Shown here piece after piece: positions 17,426-26,285 of a stretch of 64,000 bases of DNA. The notes under the pieces were generated by a model, which saw only the letters and a program-made list of their open reading frames with translations, had not been told where the DNA came from and did not search any database. Numbering within the stretch: position 1 is the first letter of the stretch; every line of letters starts with the position of its first letter. Made by a program: the position numbers and the translations under genes. The DNA is from Chryseobacterium formosense (GTDB lineage: Bacteria > Bacteroidota > Bacteroidia > Flavobacteriales > Weeksellaceae): NCBI RefSeq assembly GCF_900116415.1, contig NZ_FPAP01000001.1, forward strand, positions 1,116,001 through 1,180,000, given 5' to 3'.

Positions 17426-18424
17426 TCATGGACATTTAGTTTGTTCATATTTTGGACTTCCATCTGCAGCCGTACTTTTATTTGTTCCCAATTTTTGAAA
17501 GTTTCCAGACGAATCCATTTTCATTAGAGCTATTCCAACATTATATGTGTCCAACATATATGCCATCGCAACTTCATAACTAACTTGTGTGTTAGAATTA
17601 TAGTCAAAAGCTACATCATGGTACAGATCATTTAACGGTTGTGGAAAATTTACAGCAGTTGAACCATCTGGATTGATTGAATAAGATGGAGGATAATCTG
17701 TCAAAAATTGAGACATTGCTGATGGATCGGTAACTGCTATCGCATATACAGAGCCGTTTGGTGATGTTATGTAAAAAGTACTGTAAGAATTAAAATCATT
17801 GTAAGCACCTATCAATGAATATATGTCTCCAACAGAGCTAGGATGATTATTGTTTGTGTGGTAATGAAGACTAGCTACCGGAAGATTATATGAGTGTTGT
17901 AAATTGACAGAATGAGCTGAGCCATGCTGTACTGCAGTTGATTCAAAAACTCCGTTTACACTGCCAAATACTACTCCATGTTCTTTACCATCAAGAATTT
18001 TCACGTCGTTTAGACCTTGTTTAAATTTACTTTCATTAGCTAATGCAGTTGCTAATGACGTTGCCGCTTTAGTTTTTTCACAAGGATCGTCAGGATCATT
18101 TGGATCATCAGGTGGTGAAGAACTACCACCTCCACCACCTGCTGTACCGCCTGGCGGGTTCGTTCCACTATCTTGCTTATGTGCAATAATAGCATAGGTA
18201 GGACATACACTTGCACATATTCCACTTCCGATACATTCATCAGGATCAATAAACATTTTTATATGTGTTGGACCATAAAGCGGTCCTCCTGTTCCGCCAC
18301 CAACCTCAAGCCAACTTTTTTTGACTGTAATAGCATCAACGACACAAACTTCCGTGCAGAAATTACATCCGATGCAGGCCTCAGCATTATAGCTGATCAC
18401 ATCATTTACATCATTATACGACAT
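17426..18424 (-). CDS. Ferredoxin-like [Fe-S] domain fused to a JAMM/MPN-type metalloprotease-like domain
   Basis: A 332-residue protein without a signal peptide. Residues 10-80 form a bacterial ferredoxin-like domain: cluster I Cys17, 20, 23 and 27 are complete; cluster II has Cys64, 70 and 74, but the second ligand position is Ser67. A Gly-rich then Pro/Asp-rich linker occupies about 87-115. Residues about 140-235 carry a JAMM-like signature: Glu148 and HYH at 187-189, then seven residues to Ser197 and Asp200, i.e. HxH-x7-S-x2-D. JAMM proteins are zinc isopeptidases or proteases; ferredoxin domains carry electrons or serve as structural modules. The gene abuts the upstream lipoprotein gene with no gap. 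The combination is unfamiliar to me, and the biological role is unknown. Confidence 0.8.
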   Translation of the reverse strand: MSYNDVNDVISYNAEACIGCNFCTEVCVVDAITVKKSWLEVGGGTGGPLYGPTHIKMFIDPDECIGSGICASVCPTYAIIAHKQDSGTNPPGGTAGGGGGSSSPPDDPNDPDDPCEKTKAATSLATALANESKFKQGLNDVKILDGKEHGVVFGSVNGVFESTAVQHGSAHSVNLQHSYNLPVASLHYHTNNNHPSSVGDIYSLIGAYNDFNSYSTFYITSPNGSVYAIAVTDPSAMSQFLTDYPPSYSINPDGSTAVNFPQPLNDLYHDVAFDYNSNTQVSYEVAMAYMLDTYNVGIALMKMDSSGNFQKLGTNKSTAADGSPKYEQTKCP

Positions 18425-18880
18425 CTAAAAAACGACCTTTTTCTCTAAAAATTTCTCCCTTAACTCTTCATAAATTGTATAACGATATTCAATGCCCCTA
18501 AATGTATTAGGAAGATAAGTCCTAATTGGACGATTAAAGATTATACAAGATTGATGTTCATTCAGACGCACAATTTTAAATTTTGAATTAAACACAATAT
18601 TCTCTGGTATCATCTGGCTTGATGTTATATAGCCATACGTTATCAGCTCCTTCACGACAGTCCATTTACTTAATAGAAATGCAGATTCAGCTTTTACTGC
18701 ATTAACATCTAGATTTTCGCTTACCAGATAAATTGGTTGGATTAAATTTTTAATATGTGAGTTATCAAACCCAGTATTGATAAAATCTCTATCCTCATTG
18801 AGACAAGAAACTAATAAAGATCCTCCAGCTAAAAAAATAGATGCTTTGATTGAGCGTGTGATAAATTCTTCCCTAGTCAT
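18425..18880 (-). CDS. Putative lipoprotein heading the ferredoxin-JAMM cassette
   Basis: A 151-residue protein from ATG 18880. A five-codon longer start at 18895 is also open. The N-terminus has charged residues (MTREEFITRS), a hydrophobic stretch and a lipobox-like LLVSC at residues 22-26, so it is probably a lipid-anchored envelope protein. The basic n-region with Arg near the hydrophobic core resembles a Tat-like signal, but there is no twin Arg. The rest has no known motif. It ends exactly where the ferredoxin-JAMM gene starts, indicating tight co-expression. Confidence 0.7.
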   Translation of the reverse strand: MTREEFITRSIKASIFLAGGSLLVSCLNEDRDFINTGFDNSHIKNLIQPIYLVSENLDVNAVKAESAFLLSKWTVVKELITYGYITSSQMIPENIVFNSKFKIVRLNEHQSCIIFNRPIRTYLPNTFRGIEYRYTIYEELREKFLEKKVVF

Positions 18881-19096
18881 ACAAGCAACAAACATACATA
18901 AAATTATTTCCTAAAAAAAATTAATTCACATAAAAAAGTATTAATATTAACAAAAAGTATATTATTTTAAGTGATTACATAGATAATTTAATTCACTAGA
19001 TGTAAACTTATATTGATAACAAAATTTAAATAATTTTATTTATCGATTGTTTTTTATTAATCTCAAATAATATTTACATACCATATTGTAATTTTA

Positions 19097-19921
19097 TTAA
19101 TCCTTACAATACCATTCATTCAAATCATTATATCCCTCATAAATTAAAGAACAGTCTTCTGCATTCATAAAAACATTTTGAATTTTTGTTTTAGCAAAAT
19201 TTCCGTTCTTATCATTATCCAAAAACAAAGATATTTTATGATACTTATCCAGATCATTTTCAATTTTAAAAAGCATTGATGTAGAATTCAGAATCAAATA
19301 ATCTGAATTTTGGTGTTTTTGCATCTTTCTAAAAGTAAGATAATCAAAAAAGCCTTCAAATATTGCAACTTCATTAGAGTTGTTTATTTCACTTTTAATC
19401 CACGTAACGTCTTTTTTACCCACACATATTTTAGAAAACTTATTTCGTACCTCAAAACCGCCAGAATCATTTATAAAGCCTATTCCAAAATATTTTTTTC
19501 CATACATTTCATAATGAATCTCTTTTACCAAATCCTTTTGTTCATAAACCCTTCGGGTTATTAAATACTGAATTAGTGCAAAGTGTCGAATTTCACTCAC
19601 CTTTAAGATTTCATATTCCAAATTTTGCTGAGGCTGCACATTCTGAATAGAAAAATCAAGCTTTGTTGCTAAGTATTTCAAAGCATCTGCAACAGAACAT
19701 TGATTGATTTGCTGGACAATAGAAATCACATCGTAACTCTTCCCGGTACCAAAATCAAATGCTTTATTTTTAATAAAGTCCACTGATAAACTTGGTGTTC
19801 TCTCCTCTCGGTCAAGTGCAAAGTAAAAAGCCGTCCTTTGATTATCCTTTATAGGAAACAAATTAAATGATTCCAAGACTACTCTGATACTAATCGTTTG
19901 TTTTGCTTCTTCGCAATTCAT
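19097..19921 (-). CDS. Toprim-domain primase-like protein of the mobile element
   Basis: A 274-residue protein resembling the primase-type proteins of Bacteroidota mobile elements. Residues 1-90 correspond to the DnaG CHC2-type N-terminal region (the TPSLSVDF and DVISIVQ segments are present), but the zinc-ligand Cys/His pattern is absent. The Toprim half carries EGFFD at 189-193 and LFLDNDKNG at 232-240, with the acidic residues needed for metal binding. It lies beside the iteron field and rep gene, so a role in priming replication or strand synthesis after transfer is likely. Expression would be from the 140-bp upstream gap that abuts the iterons. Confidence 0.85.
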   Translation of the reverse strand: MNCEEAKQTISIRVVLESFNLFPIKDNQRTAFYFALDREERTPSLSVDFIKNKAFDFGTGKSYDVISIVQQINQCSVADALKYLATKLDFSIQNVQPQQNLEYEILKVSEIRHFALIQYLITRRVYEQKDLVKEIHYEMYGKKYFGIGFINDSGGFEVRNKFSKICVGKKDVTWIKSEINNSNEVAIFEGFFDYLTFRKMQKHQNSDYLILNSTSMLFKIENDLDKYHKISLFLDNDKNGNFAKTKIQNVFMNAEDCSLIYEGYNDLNEWYCKD

Positions 19922-20049
19922 TTTTTTTCTTTTAAAGCAATTTTTTCACTTCCATTCTTTTTAAAAAAAATAAAGTTTCATTTCTTTTTACTAACACTTT
20001 TAATAATTATCGCTAGCCCTCTATTAAAAACATAATATAAATATTTCCA

Positions 20050-20324
20050 ATGAGCACAAATCCGAAAGATGCATGAGCATAATTCCGAAATTTAAATGAG
20101 TTCAATTCCGATTTTTCCGCTCAAATCAGATGAGTACAAGTCCGACTTCAGTCTATTAATAATGATAAGTTTTTCACAATTCCAGTCCGAAAGTTTACAA
20201 AAGGAGTGCAATTCCGAACAGTCAGTTTAAAATGTTTCCAATCTACTCCATATTTAACATCAGAGAGTGTCATTCCGAAATGCAGATGAGTACAATTCCG
20301 AAAAACAAATGAGCTCAAATCCGA
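20050..20324. repeat. Iteron field (consensus ATGAGNNCAATTCCGA), probable replication origin of the element
   Basis: Near-identical 16-mers begin at 20050, 20073, 20096, 20130, 20202, 20263, 20286 and 20309; a degenerate one lies near 20170-20190. Two sets of three (20050/20073/20096 and 20263/20286/20309) have an exact 23-bp period. The conserved core is TCCGA preceded by A/T. The field fills the gap between the rep stop codon (20326) and the Toprim gene start (19921). Directly repeated 16-23-bp iterons next to a Rep gene are the hallmark of Rep-bound origins in plasmids. Confidence 0.8.
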
Positions 20325-20325
20325 T

Positions 20326-21420
20326 TTAAATAATAAGCGGGTAACCATTGGGAAGCAGCTCCCCCATCTTTGTATTTCTGTAATGAAGAATAATATATTC
20401 CTGAATCTTTTTCAGGAAATCTATACCGTTTACATCAGTCGACTTCAATCTATTCAATCTGCAATCTTTCAAAAAAGCATTAAAACACCTTTCAATCATC
20501 TCTCTGGTTTGAGGAATATTCCTGTATTGATAAGTAAATTGAACAATATCCTCTTCCTCTAAACAATACCTTTTTCTGAAGTAATTCAACCTTCTAGTAA
20601 CTTTTGACTTTTCCGAAATACTAGTCACCAGGCTTTCATCCGGAATAGAATTTGTTTGATAGGGAATGATGTAAATCAAATCAGCACGGTACTTGTAATG
20701 AAACGAAAGGTTATTAAATTGATTCAGACTGATTCTTGCAGGCTTCAGAAACTTAAAACAAAAATCATTGGGAGTCTTGTAATTCAATCCGAACTTCCTG
20801 TTGAATGTAGAAAGCTTTAATGCAGTTCCTGATAAAGGTATCTTCGAAAGCCAAATTGCAAAAATGACATGCTTATTGTTACTTATATTGTACACAAGAT
20901 TATACAGCACATAATTATACTCTGGAATTACGATTAATTTTCTTAACCAATAACTGCTGATTAAAAAAGTAGTATAGCCTCTCTGATCATAACTAGGAGT
21001 AGAAATCAGCCCTCCAAATGTTTTGATTTCCTTTCCTTTTGAATTCACTGATTTGTACCAGCTCATCTTATATTTTGCAAGGAACTCATACGCATCAATA
21101 ACCTGCTTAGTGGAACCGCTTGGTGATACTTTACTGTTTCGGATTTTAATTGATGCAAAAATATTGTTCTCTGTCTCAAATTCTTCATTAAACAATGATA
21201 GCTGCTTAGGTCTATCTTCAGGACGGAACTGCTCGCTGCTGATAATTGAAATTATATTAAATATGATTCTAAGAGCATTTATGGGAATATCCGCAGCTTC
21301 CTGCTCTTCAAAAATAAAGTCATCAACAAAAGAATTTCCGAGACGGATCTTTTCTAATATTCGTTCGCTTTTCTCTTCAAAGGTTTTTCTAACCAATCTA
21401 AAATTTTTATTTGAGTTCAC
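20326..21420 (-). CDS. Replication initiator-like protein (Rep) of the mobile element
   Basis: A 364-residue, Lys/Tyr/Phe-rich DNA-binding-type protein with no membrane segments. I do not see an unambiguous family motif, but its layout (two winged-helix-like halves, e.g. SGTALKLSTFNRKFGL around residues 199-214) and its position next to an iteron field and a Toprim primase fit a RepA/RepB-type initiator. It starts with GTG at 21420; no upstream ATG exists in frame. The last iteron ends 2 bp beyond the stop codon. The function is inferred mainly from context. Confidence 0.65.
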   Translation of the reverse strand: MNSNKNFRLVRKTFEEKSERILEKIRLGNSFVDDFIFEEQEAADIPINALRIIFNIISIISSEQFRPEDRPKQLSLFNEEFETENNIFASIKIRNSKVSPSGSTKQVIDAYEFLAKYKMSWYKSVNSKGKEIKTFGGLISTPSYDQRGYTTFLISSYWLRKLIVIPEYNYVLYNLVYNISNNKHVIFAIWLSKIPLSGTALKLSTFNRKFGLNYKTPNDFCFKFLKPARISLNQFNNLSFHYKYRADLIYIIPYQTNSIPDESLVTSISEKSKVTRRLNYFRKRYCLEEEDIVQFTYQYRNIPQTREMIERCFNAFLKDCRLNRLKSTDVNGIDFLKKIQEYIILHYRNTKMGELLPNGYPLII

Positions 21421-21486
21421 TATTTTATTCTATATTTTGACCAAAAAAAAATGATCATAACTTTAACTCATAAGACAATCGATCTC

Positions 21487-22137
21487 TCAAGTATCATTCT
21501 TGGTTTCAGTATTCTTCAATGTTAATCTCGGATGCTTGATATCTGGTATTCTTTCGTTTAAAAAACTCTTTTGCAACGACTCTTTTAAAAATGGGATTGC
21601 GCTTTTCAATGAGGCCCTCCAATCAGTAATCGGTCGGTTAAAGTTGTTCTTCCAGCCATTGTCGATCCAAAGTTTATATTTTTCTTTTATATAAGGTTGA
21701 AGTACGGAGCTGTATGTTTCAAGTTTTCCTGCATATTCCAAAAACACATCATAGTTTGGTATATTATCTGTAAGCATTACGCTCATTGTCTCCACTCTAT
21801 CATTAAAAATGTTCTTTGCCACAGCAGTACTCAATTCAACATTCTTCTGAACTTTAGGCAACGGATAATTCAACAATAACCTGTAGGAGCATGGAACCCC
21901 ATTTCTGTTGTTGAAACTTATCAATCCCATTGTTTGAAGCTTCTCTTTAGTAACCTTTACTGTTTTTCGTGTCAAAGAAAGTTTGTTGCTTACAGTAACA
22001 TCAGAAATACTAAAGTCATATCTTTCATTTTCAAAAGCATTTTTAAGCAAGAACAAATACATAGCAGTAGCAGTTGCACCAACTGAACTCCTATCATTAT
22101 ATTCCCAAAATCGCTGAATCAACTCGATGTAATACAT
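21487..22137 (-). CDS. Winged-helix replication/regulatory protein of the mobile element
   Basis: A 216-residue protein. The N-terminal 80 residues form a helix-turn-helix: an initial helix MYYIELIQRFWEYN, then DVTVSNKLSLTRKTVKVTKEKLQTMG (quoted in parts: SNKLSLTRKTV is the recognition region), a layout seen in DnaD-like and phage O-like replication proteins. The C-terminal part is charged and helical. The ATG at 22137 is preferred over TTG 22152 because it lies 1 bp after the DUF3853 gene. It probably belongs to one unit with rep. Confidence 0.7.
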   Translation of the reverse strand: MYYIELIQRFWEYNDRSSVGATATAMYLFLLKNAFENERYDFSISDVTVSNKLSLTRKTVKVTKEKLQTMGLISFNNRNGVPCSYRLLLNYPLPKVQKNVELSTAVAKNIFNDRVETMSVMLTDNIPNYDVFLEYAGKLETYSSVLQPYIKEKYKLWIDNGWKNNFNRPITDWRASLKSAIPFLKESLQKSFLNERIPDIKHPRLTLKNTETKNDT

Positions 22138-22138
22138 G

Positions 22139-22390
22139 TTATTTTTTTCCAAAAAGCTTTAAAGCCATTTCCTTGTCGATAATGATGATGTTTCCATTCT
22201 GAATAATTGCATCATCAAGAATCCCTGATGACTTTACCTCTGAAGCTTTGGATACGGAACACCCTAGAATCTTCGCTAATCCTTTAAGTCCGTACTCATA
22301 TTTTTTTTCAGAGCCACCACCTCTACATATTTCAAGAAACTCCTCAACGGTAAGCTGCCAAATAGGTGTTTTAGGGTCAATATTTTTCAT
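22139..22390 (-). CDS. DUF3853-family protein (excisionase-like small HTH protein)
   Basis: An 83-residue protein with the DUF3853 hallmarks: a TPIWQLTVEEFLEI start, a YGLKGLAKILGCSVSKASEVK helix-turn-helix read in pieces (GLKGLAKILGCSVSKA is the DNA-binding part) and a short beta-hairpin C-terminus. Members are found in Bacteroidota integrative elements and resemble the MerR/excisionase class of winged helices. It could act as excisionase or as a local regulator. It is coupled to the next gene by a 1-bp gap. Confidence 0.8.
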   Translation of the reverse strand: MKNIDPKTPIWQLTVEEFLEICRGGGSEKKYEYGLKGLAKILGCSVSKASEVKSSGILDDAIIQNGNIIIIDKEMALKLFGKK

Positions 22391-22425
22391 GTGATACTTT
22401 TAACTTTGTTTTATAATCAATCTTT

Positions 22426-22878
22426 TCATTCTGCCACGTCAATTATTTCTATAAAAGTTCCCTTATGAGAATTGTAACTGGGATAGTAGATAATAACTCT
22501 GTAAAACACTAAGTCTTTTATACATTTATGATAGGTAGCAATAGATTTTATTCTGGCTAGTTTCATGAGTTGATTTCGATAAATTCTATAAGGATTTTGA
22601 AATCTACTTTTTTCCCATATTTGAAACAAAGCAACACAAAGGCTGATATGAGAAGTATTTAGTTGGTCATCCCTGAAAACCTTTTCAAAAAAGACTATGC
22701 TTTTTTCGATCTTCGTCATGCTAATATAATTTACAAATAATGCAATGCGCTGAACTCTTTCAATAAATGACCAATAAGAAAAGTTTTGTCTGCTGGCTGC
22801 AATTCGAAGCTGTAGTACAGAGTATCGTGTTTTATTAAAATTGATTGTAACATAATTAAGAAATTGTTTGTCTGACAA
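22426..22878 (-). CDS. Unknown element-encoded protein, possible regulator
   Basis: A 150-residue basic protein with no recognised family. Its C-terminal half (YRNQLMKLARIKSIATYHKCI) looks like a winged-helix DNA-binding segment. The frame has no ATG; the best start is TTG at 22878, 26 bp downstream of a hairpin at 22904-22929. It leads the block DUF3853 - winged helix - rep, with a 35-bp gap to the next gene. The function is not known. Confidence 0.6.
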   Translation of the reverse strand: MSDKQFLNYVTINFNKTRYSVLQLRIAASRQNFSYWSFIERVQRIALFVNYISMTKIEKSIVFFEKVFRDDQLNTSHISLCVALFQIWEKSRFQNPYRIYRNQLMKLARIKSIATYHKCIKDLVFYRVIIYYPSYNSHKGTFIEIIDVAE

Positions 22879-22903
22879 ATTTCCAAATTGAAATACGTTT
22901 AAT

Positions 22904-22929
22904 TTCGGTAGTTCTTCGTTGCTACCGAA
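22904..22929 (+). promoter_or_regulatory. Stem-loop TTCGGTAG...CTACCGAA upstream of the 22426-22878 gene
   Basis: A perfect 8-bp stem, TTCGGTAG (22904-22911) and CTACCGAA (22922-22929), with a 10-nt loop containing TTCGTT. There is no T-run in the direction of the downstream gene, so it looks like an operator or mRNA leader structure and not a terminator. A homologous hairpin in the opposite orientation lies at 23166-23200. Confidence 0.55.
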
Positions 22930-23165
22930 CGATTTATTTAAATTTTACTAAAAACGTTTTGAAATAGATTGTTTACCACTATAAAAATTCAGCAGCTCAA
23001 TTAAAGTCTTCTTCCATTCAGCAGATTCCAATCATGTAAATATGATATACTTGCAATAAACAGTCAAAACTGACAAAGTCATGAAAAATCGAAAATCATT
23101 TGTAATACAGTAATTGTGCATTATCCCGGAGTTGAGAAAAGCATATTAATTTCTTAAATCAAAAA

Positions 23166-23200
23166 TTTTCTCGGTAATAACGAACCACTACCGAGAAAAA
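23166..23200 (-). terminator. Hairpin after rteC (terminator, homologous to the 22904 stem-loop)
   Basis: TTTTCTCGGTA (23166-23176) and TACCGAGAAAA (23189-23199) form a perfect 11-bp stem. On the minus strand it lies 23 bp after the rteC stop and runs into a T-rich stretch, so it is a plausible intrinsic terminator for rteC. Its loop (GTGGTTCGTTAT on the minus strand) resembles that of the upstream hairpin. Confidence 0.65.
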
Positions 23201-23222
23201 GAGTACAGATAACTCCGATAGT

Positions 23223-24068
23223 TTATTCATCGGAACTTTCCAGATACTGTTGCATATTCTGTTGAATTAAATCGAGAAACCTTGTCCGGTAGTTTTTTCT
23301 TATCCGTATTTCTGCTAACGTCTTATGAAAATTCCCCAAATTGATGTCAAGTGCAGTCTCTGCCCATCGAAAGACATCAGAAATCTCACATTGACCGGCA
23401 TTAAAACATTTTGTTTGATACAATGCGAATAATAATTCAGTGAGCGCAACTTTTGGCGCAGTCCATTCTAAAGGACTATTTTGAAAAACTTTCTTTTCAA
23501 TGGTGAGATCGGAATTAATTTTTGAGGCGAGGTACTGATCAAGCAAGTCGTTCGCTAAAATCTGTGAGACACAATGATCATGAGAAGTTGAAAAATCCTG
23601 ATCGTAATTATAAAACTCAGCGCTGAGCTTCAATTTAAAATCAAATTTAAACCTTACAAAATACTTCTTATCCAGATAGCTTGCATTACGCCTGTAATAA
23701 CTTATAAAGTCTCTATTCTCCTCGTAAAAGTACATTAGATTTGATCTCTCCTTCTCATAATAAGAAATAAGCACAGAAGGGTCAGCATAAGGTTTTGAAC
23801 TTTCGATTCCTAAGATCCTTGAATAATAAATATAAACAGAAACAAATTTAGGTTTAGTGTTTTTAAAAAAGTTAATCTCATCACGCCAGTCTGTAAATGT
23901 ATATTGAGATACCAGCTTTTTAAGATTTCTGACTGTAGCATCTGTTTCCATAAGAATCTCTTCTGCGATGTCAATGATATTTGTTTTTGCCCGATTAATA
24001 AAATCAATGTGTGCATTTAAATCCTTCCACAATTTTTCAATTTCTGTTTTAAAATCTTTTTGGTTCAT
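23223..24068 (-). CDS. rteC: RteC-family regulator of element excision
   Basis: A 281-residue RteC-like protein. In CTnDOT, RteC binds DNA upstream of the excision operon and activates it, linking excision and transfer to antibiotic sensing. The C-terminal half has the family segment SPLEWTAPKVALTELLFALYQ (read as WTAPKVALTELLFAL, about residues 201-215) followed by FNAG and a predicted winged helix with an arginine-rich end (RIRKNYRTRF). The gene has its own terminator and is separated by about 340 bp from the next gene block, which would be its natural target. No rteA/rteB two-component genes are in the window. Confidence 0.9.
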   Translation of the reverse strand: MNQKDFKTEIEKLWKDLNAHIDFINRAKTNIIDIAEEILMETDATVRNLKKLVSQYTFTDWRDEINFFKNTKPKFVSVYIYYSRILGIESSKPYADPSVLISYYEKERSNLMYFYEENRDFISYYRRNASYLDKKYFVRFKFDFKLKLSAEFYNYDQDFSTSHDHCVSQILANDLLDQYLASKINSDLTIEKKVFQNSPLEWTAPKVALTELLFALYQTKCFNAGQCEISDVFRWAETALDINLGNFHKTLAEIRIRKNYRTRFLDLIQQNMQQYLESSDE

Positions 24069-24312
24069 GTGCTAATATTTTATATGTATAAAAAATCGCA
24101 TTTTAAGAAAATTTACCAATTGATTGAGCATTTGAAGTAGCTTATTTGTTAATGATGTTATTAATTGAAGTCATCCGCAGAATGGATATTTCATGATGAA
24201 AGAATTTTTAAATTGGTTTATCACGAATTCCCAGAGTGGTTTATCGTCATCCAAAGAACAGCTATAACAGATAAGGAGACTGTAGCAAAAAAAAACAATA
24301 ACAATTGAAAAA

Positions 24313-26028
24313 TTAATTATTTTTAGATTTAAGTTCTTCCAGCCTTTTACGGATAAAGTCTGTCGGCCGCATTCCGGTGACTTCAAGAAAATGCTTTGAG
24401 AAAACTTGTCTGTTAGACATTCCACATTGGTCGGCCAAACTCTCTATATTATATCGAAGATATTTTTTATCGTTCAGCATTAAATTCATGATGTAGTTGA
24501 TCCTTAATTTTTTCAGATAGTCCGGAAAATTGATATGAAGATGCTCATTGAGCACATAGGACAGCTGAGAACGGTTTGTTCCTATTATGGCTGCTACATC
24601 TGGAAGCTTAAGTCCTTTTTTAATAAACTGCTGTTTTTTTTCAAATACAATGAGGTTTTGTTTTACTTCTTCAATTTGTTCTGCAGTATAAAGATTTTTA
24701 ACATGTTCATCAAAAGATTCAACTTTACTGTGAAACTCCTCGGAACTGTTTTTATAGCTAAGCATTAATTGCTGATATTTCTTATTCAGGCTTCTCTCCT
24801 TTTGTCTAAAGTGATAGAACAAATAAAGAATTGAGACTGATGCCAAAAAAATTACGCCAATAATTGTAAGACGCGAGATCGTATGCTTTCTTAGAAGTGA
24901 ACGCTTTTCATCATTCAATCTATCTGTATCATATTCATATTTTATTTTTGAAGAGAGTTTTGCAAAATCTGCATTTATAATTGAATCAGCTTTAAGCAGC
25001 TGATTCGTAAAGTAAAGCTGATCAGATTCATTTTTACTTTGCTTTGAATGATTAATAAGATACTCATAGGAAGATCTAATTTCCGGTGTTATGAAATGAT
25101 ATGTATTGACTAGCGAATCAACTTTCAGAAGGTATTGTAACGATTTTTTTCGATTTCCTTTTTTCCAGTATAGTTTACCCAGATAGAAATTGACGGTTGC
25201 GAGAGAAGCAAAATCCTGTTTATTTGCCAATATGTCTCTTGATAAAATCAAATGTTTTAGTGCGGCATCGGGATGGTCTTCCCTTAATAATTGTATTCCT
25301 CTACCCTTTTGAAAATATCCATATTCAAGCGAATGCTGATCAGGGGATTTTATTTTTTCAAGTCCTAAATCAATTAAGGAATCTTCCTTCTCATATAATC
25401 CCATCTTCGAATACGACTTACTCAAACGGTAAATGCTATTGAGATATCCGGACTCGTTGTTAAGTCTGATATTTTCATGAATGCTTTTTTTGTTCATCGA
25501 CATTTCAAAAAAATTGGCAGTCCCCGTAAAATGTACTATTGATTCATCGTAGTAACCGAGATAGCTCTTCACCACACCCAAGTGATAAACAACCTTGTTT
25601 TTCAGATAGGCATCCTTGGAATATTTTGAGGACTTAAAAGCAATGATGTATTGCTCAAGCGCTTTTTTGAAATTTCTGATATTATAATAGTAGATAATAC
25701 CTTTTCCCAATTGAGCTCTGGCTATTTGATCATCATTATTAATTCTTTTTGAAATAATTACAGCACTGTCAGCGTAGATTAACTTTCGTTGAGGATTTCG
25801 TGAATAATATACAGCTTCTTCATAACCTGCAATAATTTTTAAATCGTTGCTTTCTTTTTTTGCCTTATCAATATACATGTTTACAAAAACCATCGCCCTC
25901 TCATCATTCTCAGCATATGCATTTATCAATGATGAAAGTTTTTTATAAGAATAATTGATTTCCTGAGCTTTGACAAAGGATACAGAAAAGTAGATTATGA
26001 CGAATATAAAAAGGTTAATAGTCCGCAT
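24313..26028 (-). CDS. Membrane-bound TPR protein with C-terminal AraC-type DNA-binding domain
   Basis: A 571-residue regulator from ATG 26028; the frame is open for 26 more codons, but the ATG directly precedes a signal sequence (residues 1-21, ending VKAQ). The periplasmic part (about 25-365) contains tetratricopeptide-like helices. A transmembrane helix (about 385-405, TIIGVIFLASVSILYLFYHF) is followed by a coiled coil and an AraC/XylS helix-turn-helix (about 465-571, including PDVAAIIGTNRSQLSYVLNE and GMRPTDFIRKRL). Such proteins sense an envelope signal and act on a nearby promoter. It is divergent from the lipoprotein-MauE-DUF6520 genes, which are the likely targets. Confidence 0.85.
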   Translation of the reverse strand: MRTINLFIFVIIYFSVSFVKAQEINYSYKKLSSLINAYAENDERAMVFVNMYIDKAKKESNDLKIIAGYEEAVYYSRNPQRKLIYADSAVIISKRINNDDQIARAQLGKGIIYYYNIRNFKKALEQYIIAFKSSKYSKDAYLKNKVVYHLGVVKSYLGYYDESIVHFTGTANFFEMSMNKKSIHENIRLNNESGYLNSIYRLSKSYSKMGLYEKEDSLIDLGLEKIKSPDQHSLEYGYFQKGRGIQLLREDHPDAALKHLILSRDILANKQDFASLATVNFYLGKLYWKKGNRKKSLQYLLKVDSLVNTYHFITPEIRSSYEYLINHSKQSKNESDQLYFTNQLLKADSIINADFAKLSSKIKYEYDTDRLNDEKRSLLRKHTISRLTIIGVIFLASVSILYLFYHFRQKERSLNKKYQQLMLSYKNSSEEFHSKVESFDEHVKNLYTAEQIEEVKQNLIVFEKKQQFIKKGLKLPDVAAIIGTNRSQLSYVLNEHLHINFPDYLKKLRINYIMNLMLNDKKYLRYNIESLADQCGMSNRQVFSKHFLEVTGMRPTDFIRKRLEELKSKNN

Positions 26029-26285
26029 GTGATTGGGTAAGCTCAAAATTAGCAAAATTGGAAAAATTAAACACGAATTTAATTTATCGACGAACAATAA
26101 TAACATAAGTTACTCAATATCAAATATATAAAGCGTTAAAACATGGGAATGAAAGATCATTTATTACAACATTATTGATCTTAGAACCCTACATTTCCTT
26201 TTTTGCAATTGGTGATAGCCATAATTTCGAAGCAGAATTCTAAACAACCTGGCCGGGATAACTTTTAACAATCATTTAAAACATC

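Noticed and set aside
20148..20348. 66-codon minus-strand frame
   Set aside because: It is built from the iteron repeats and overlaps the rep 3' end.
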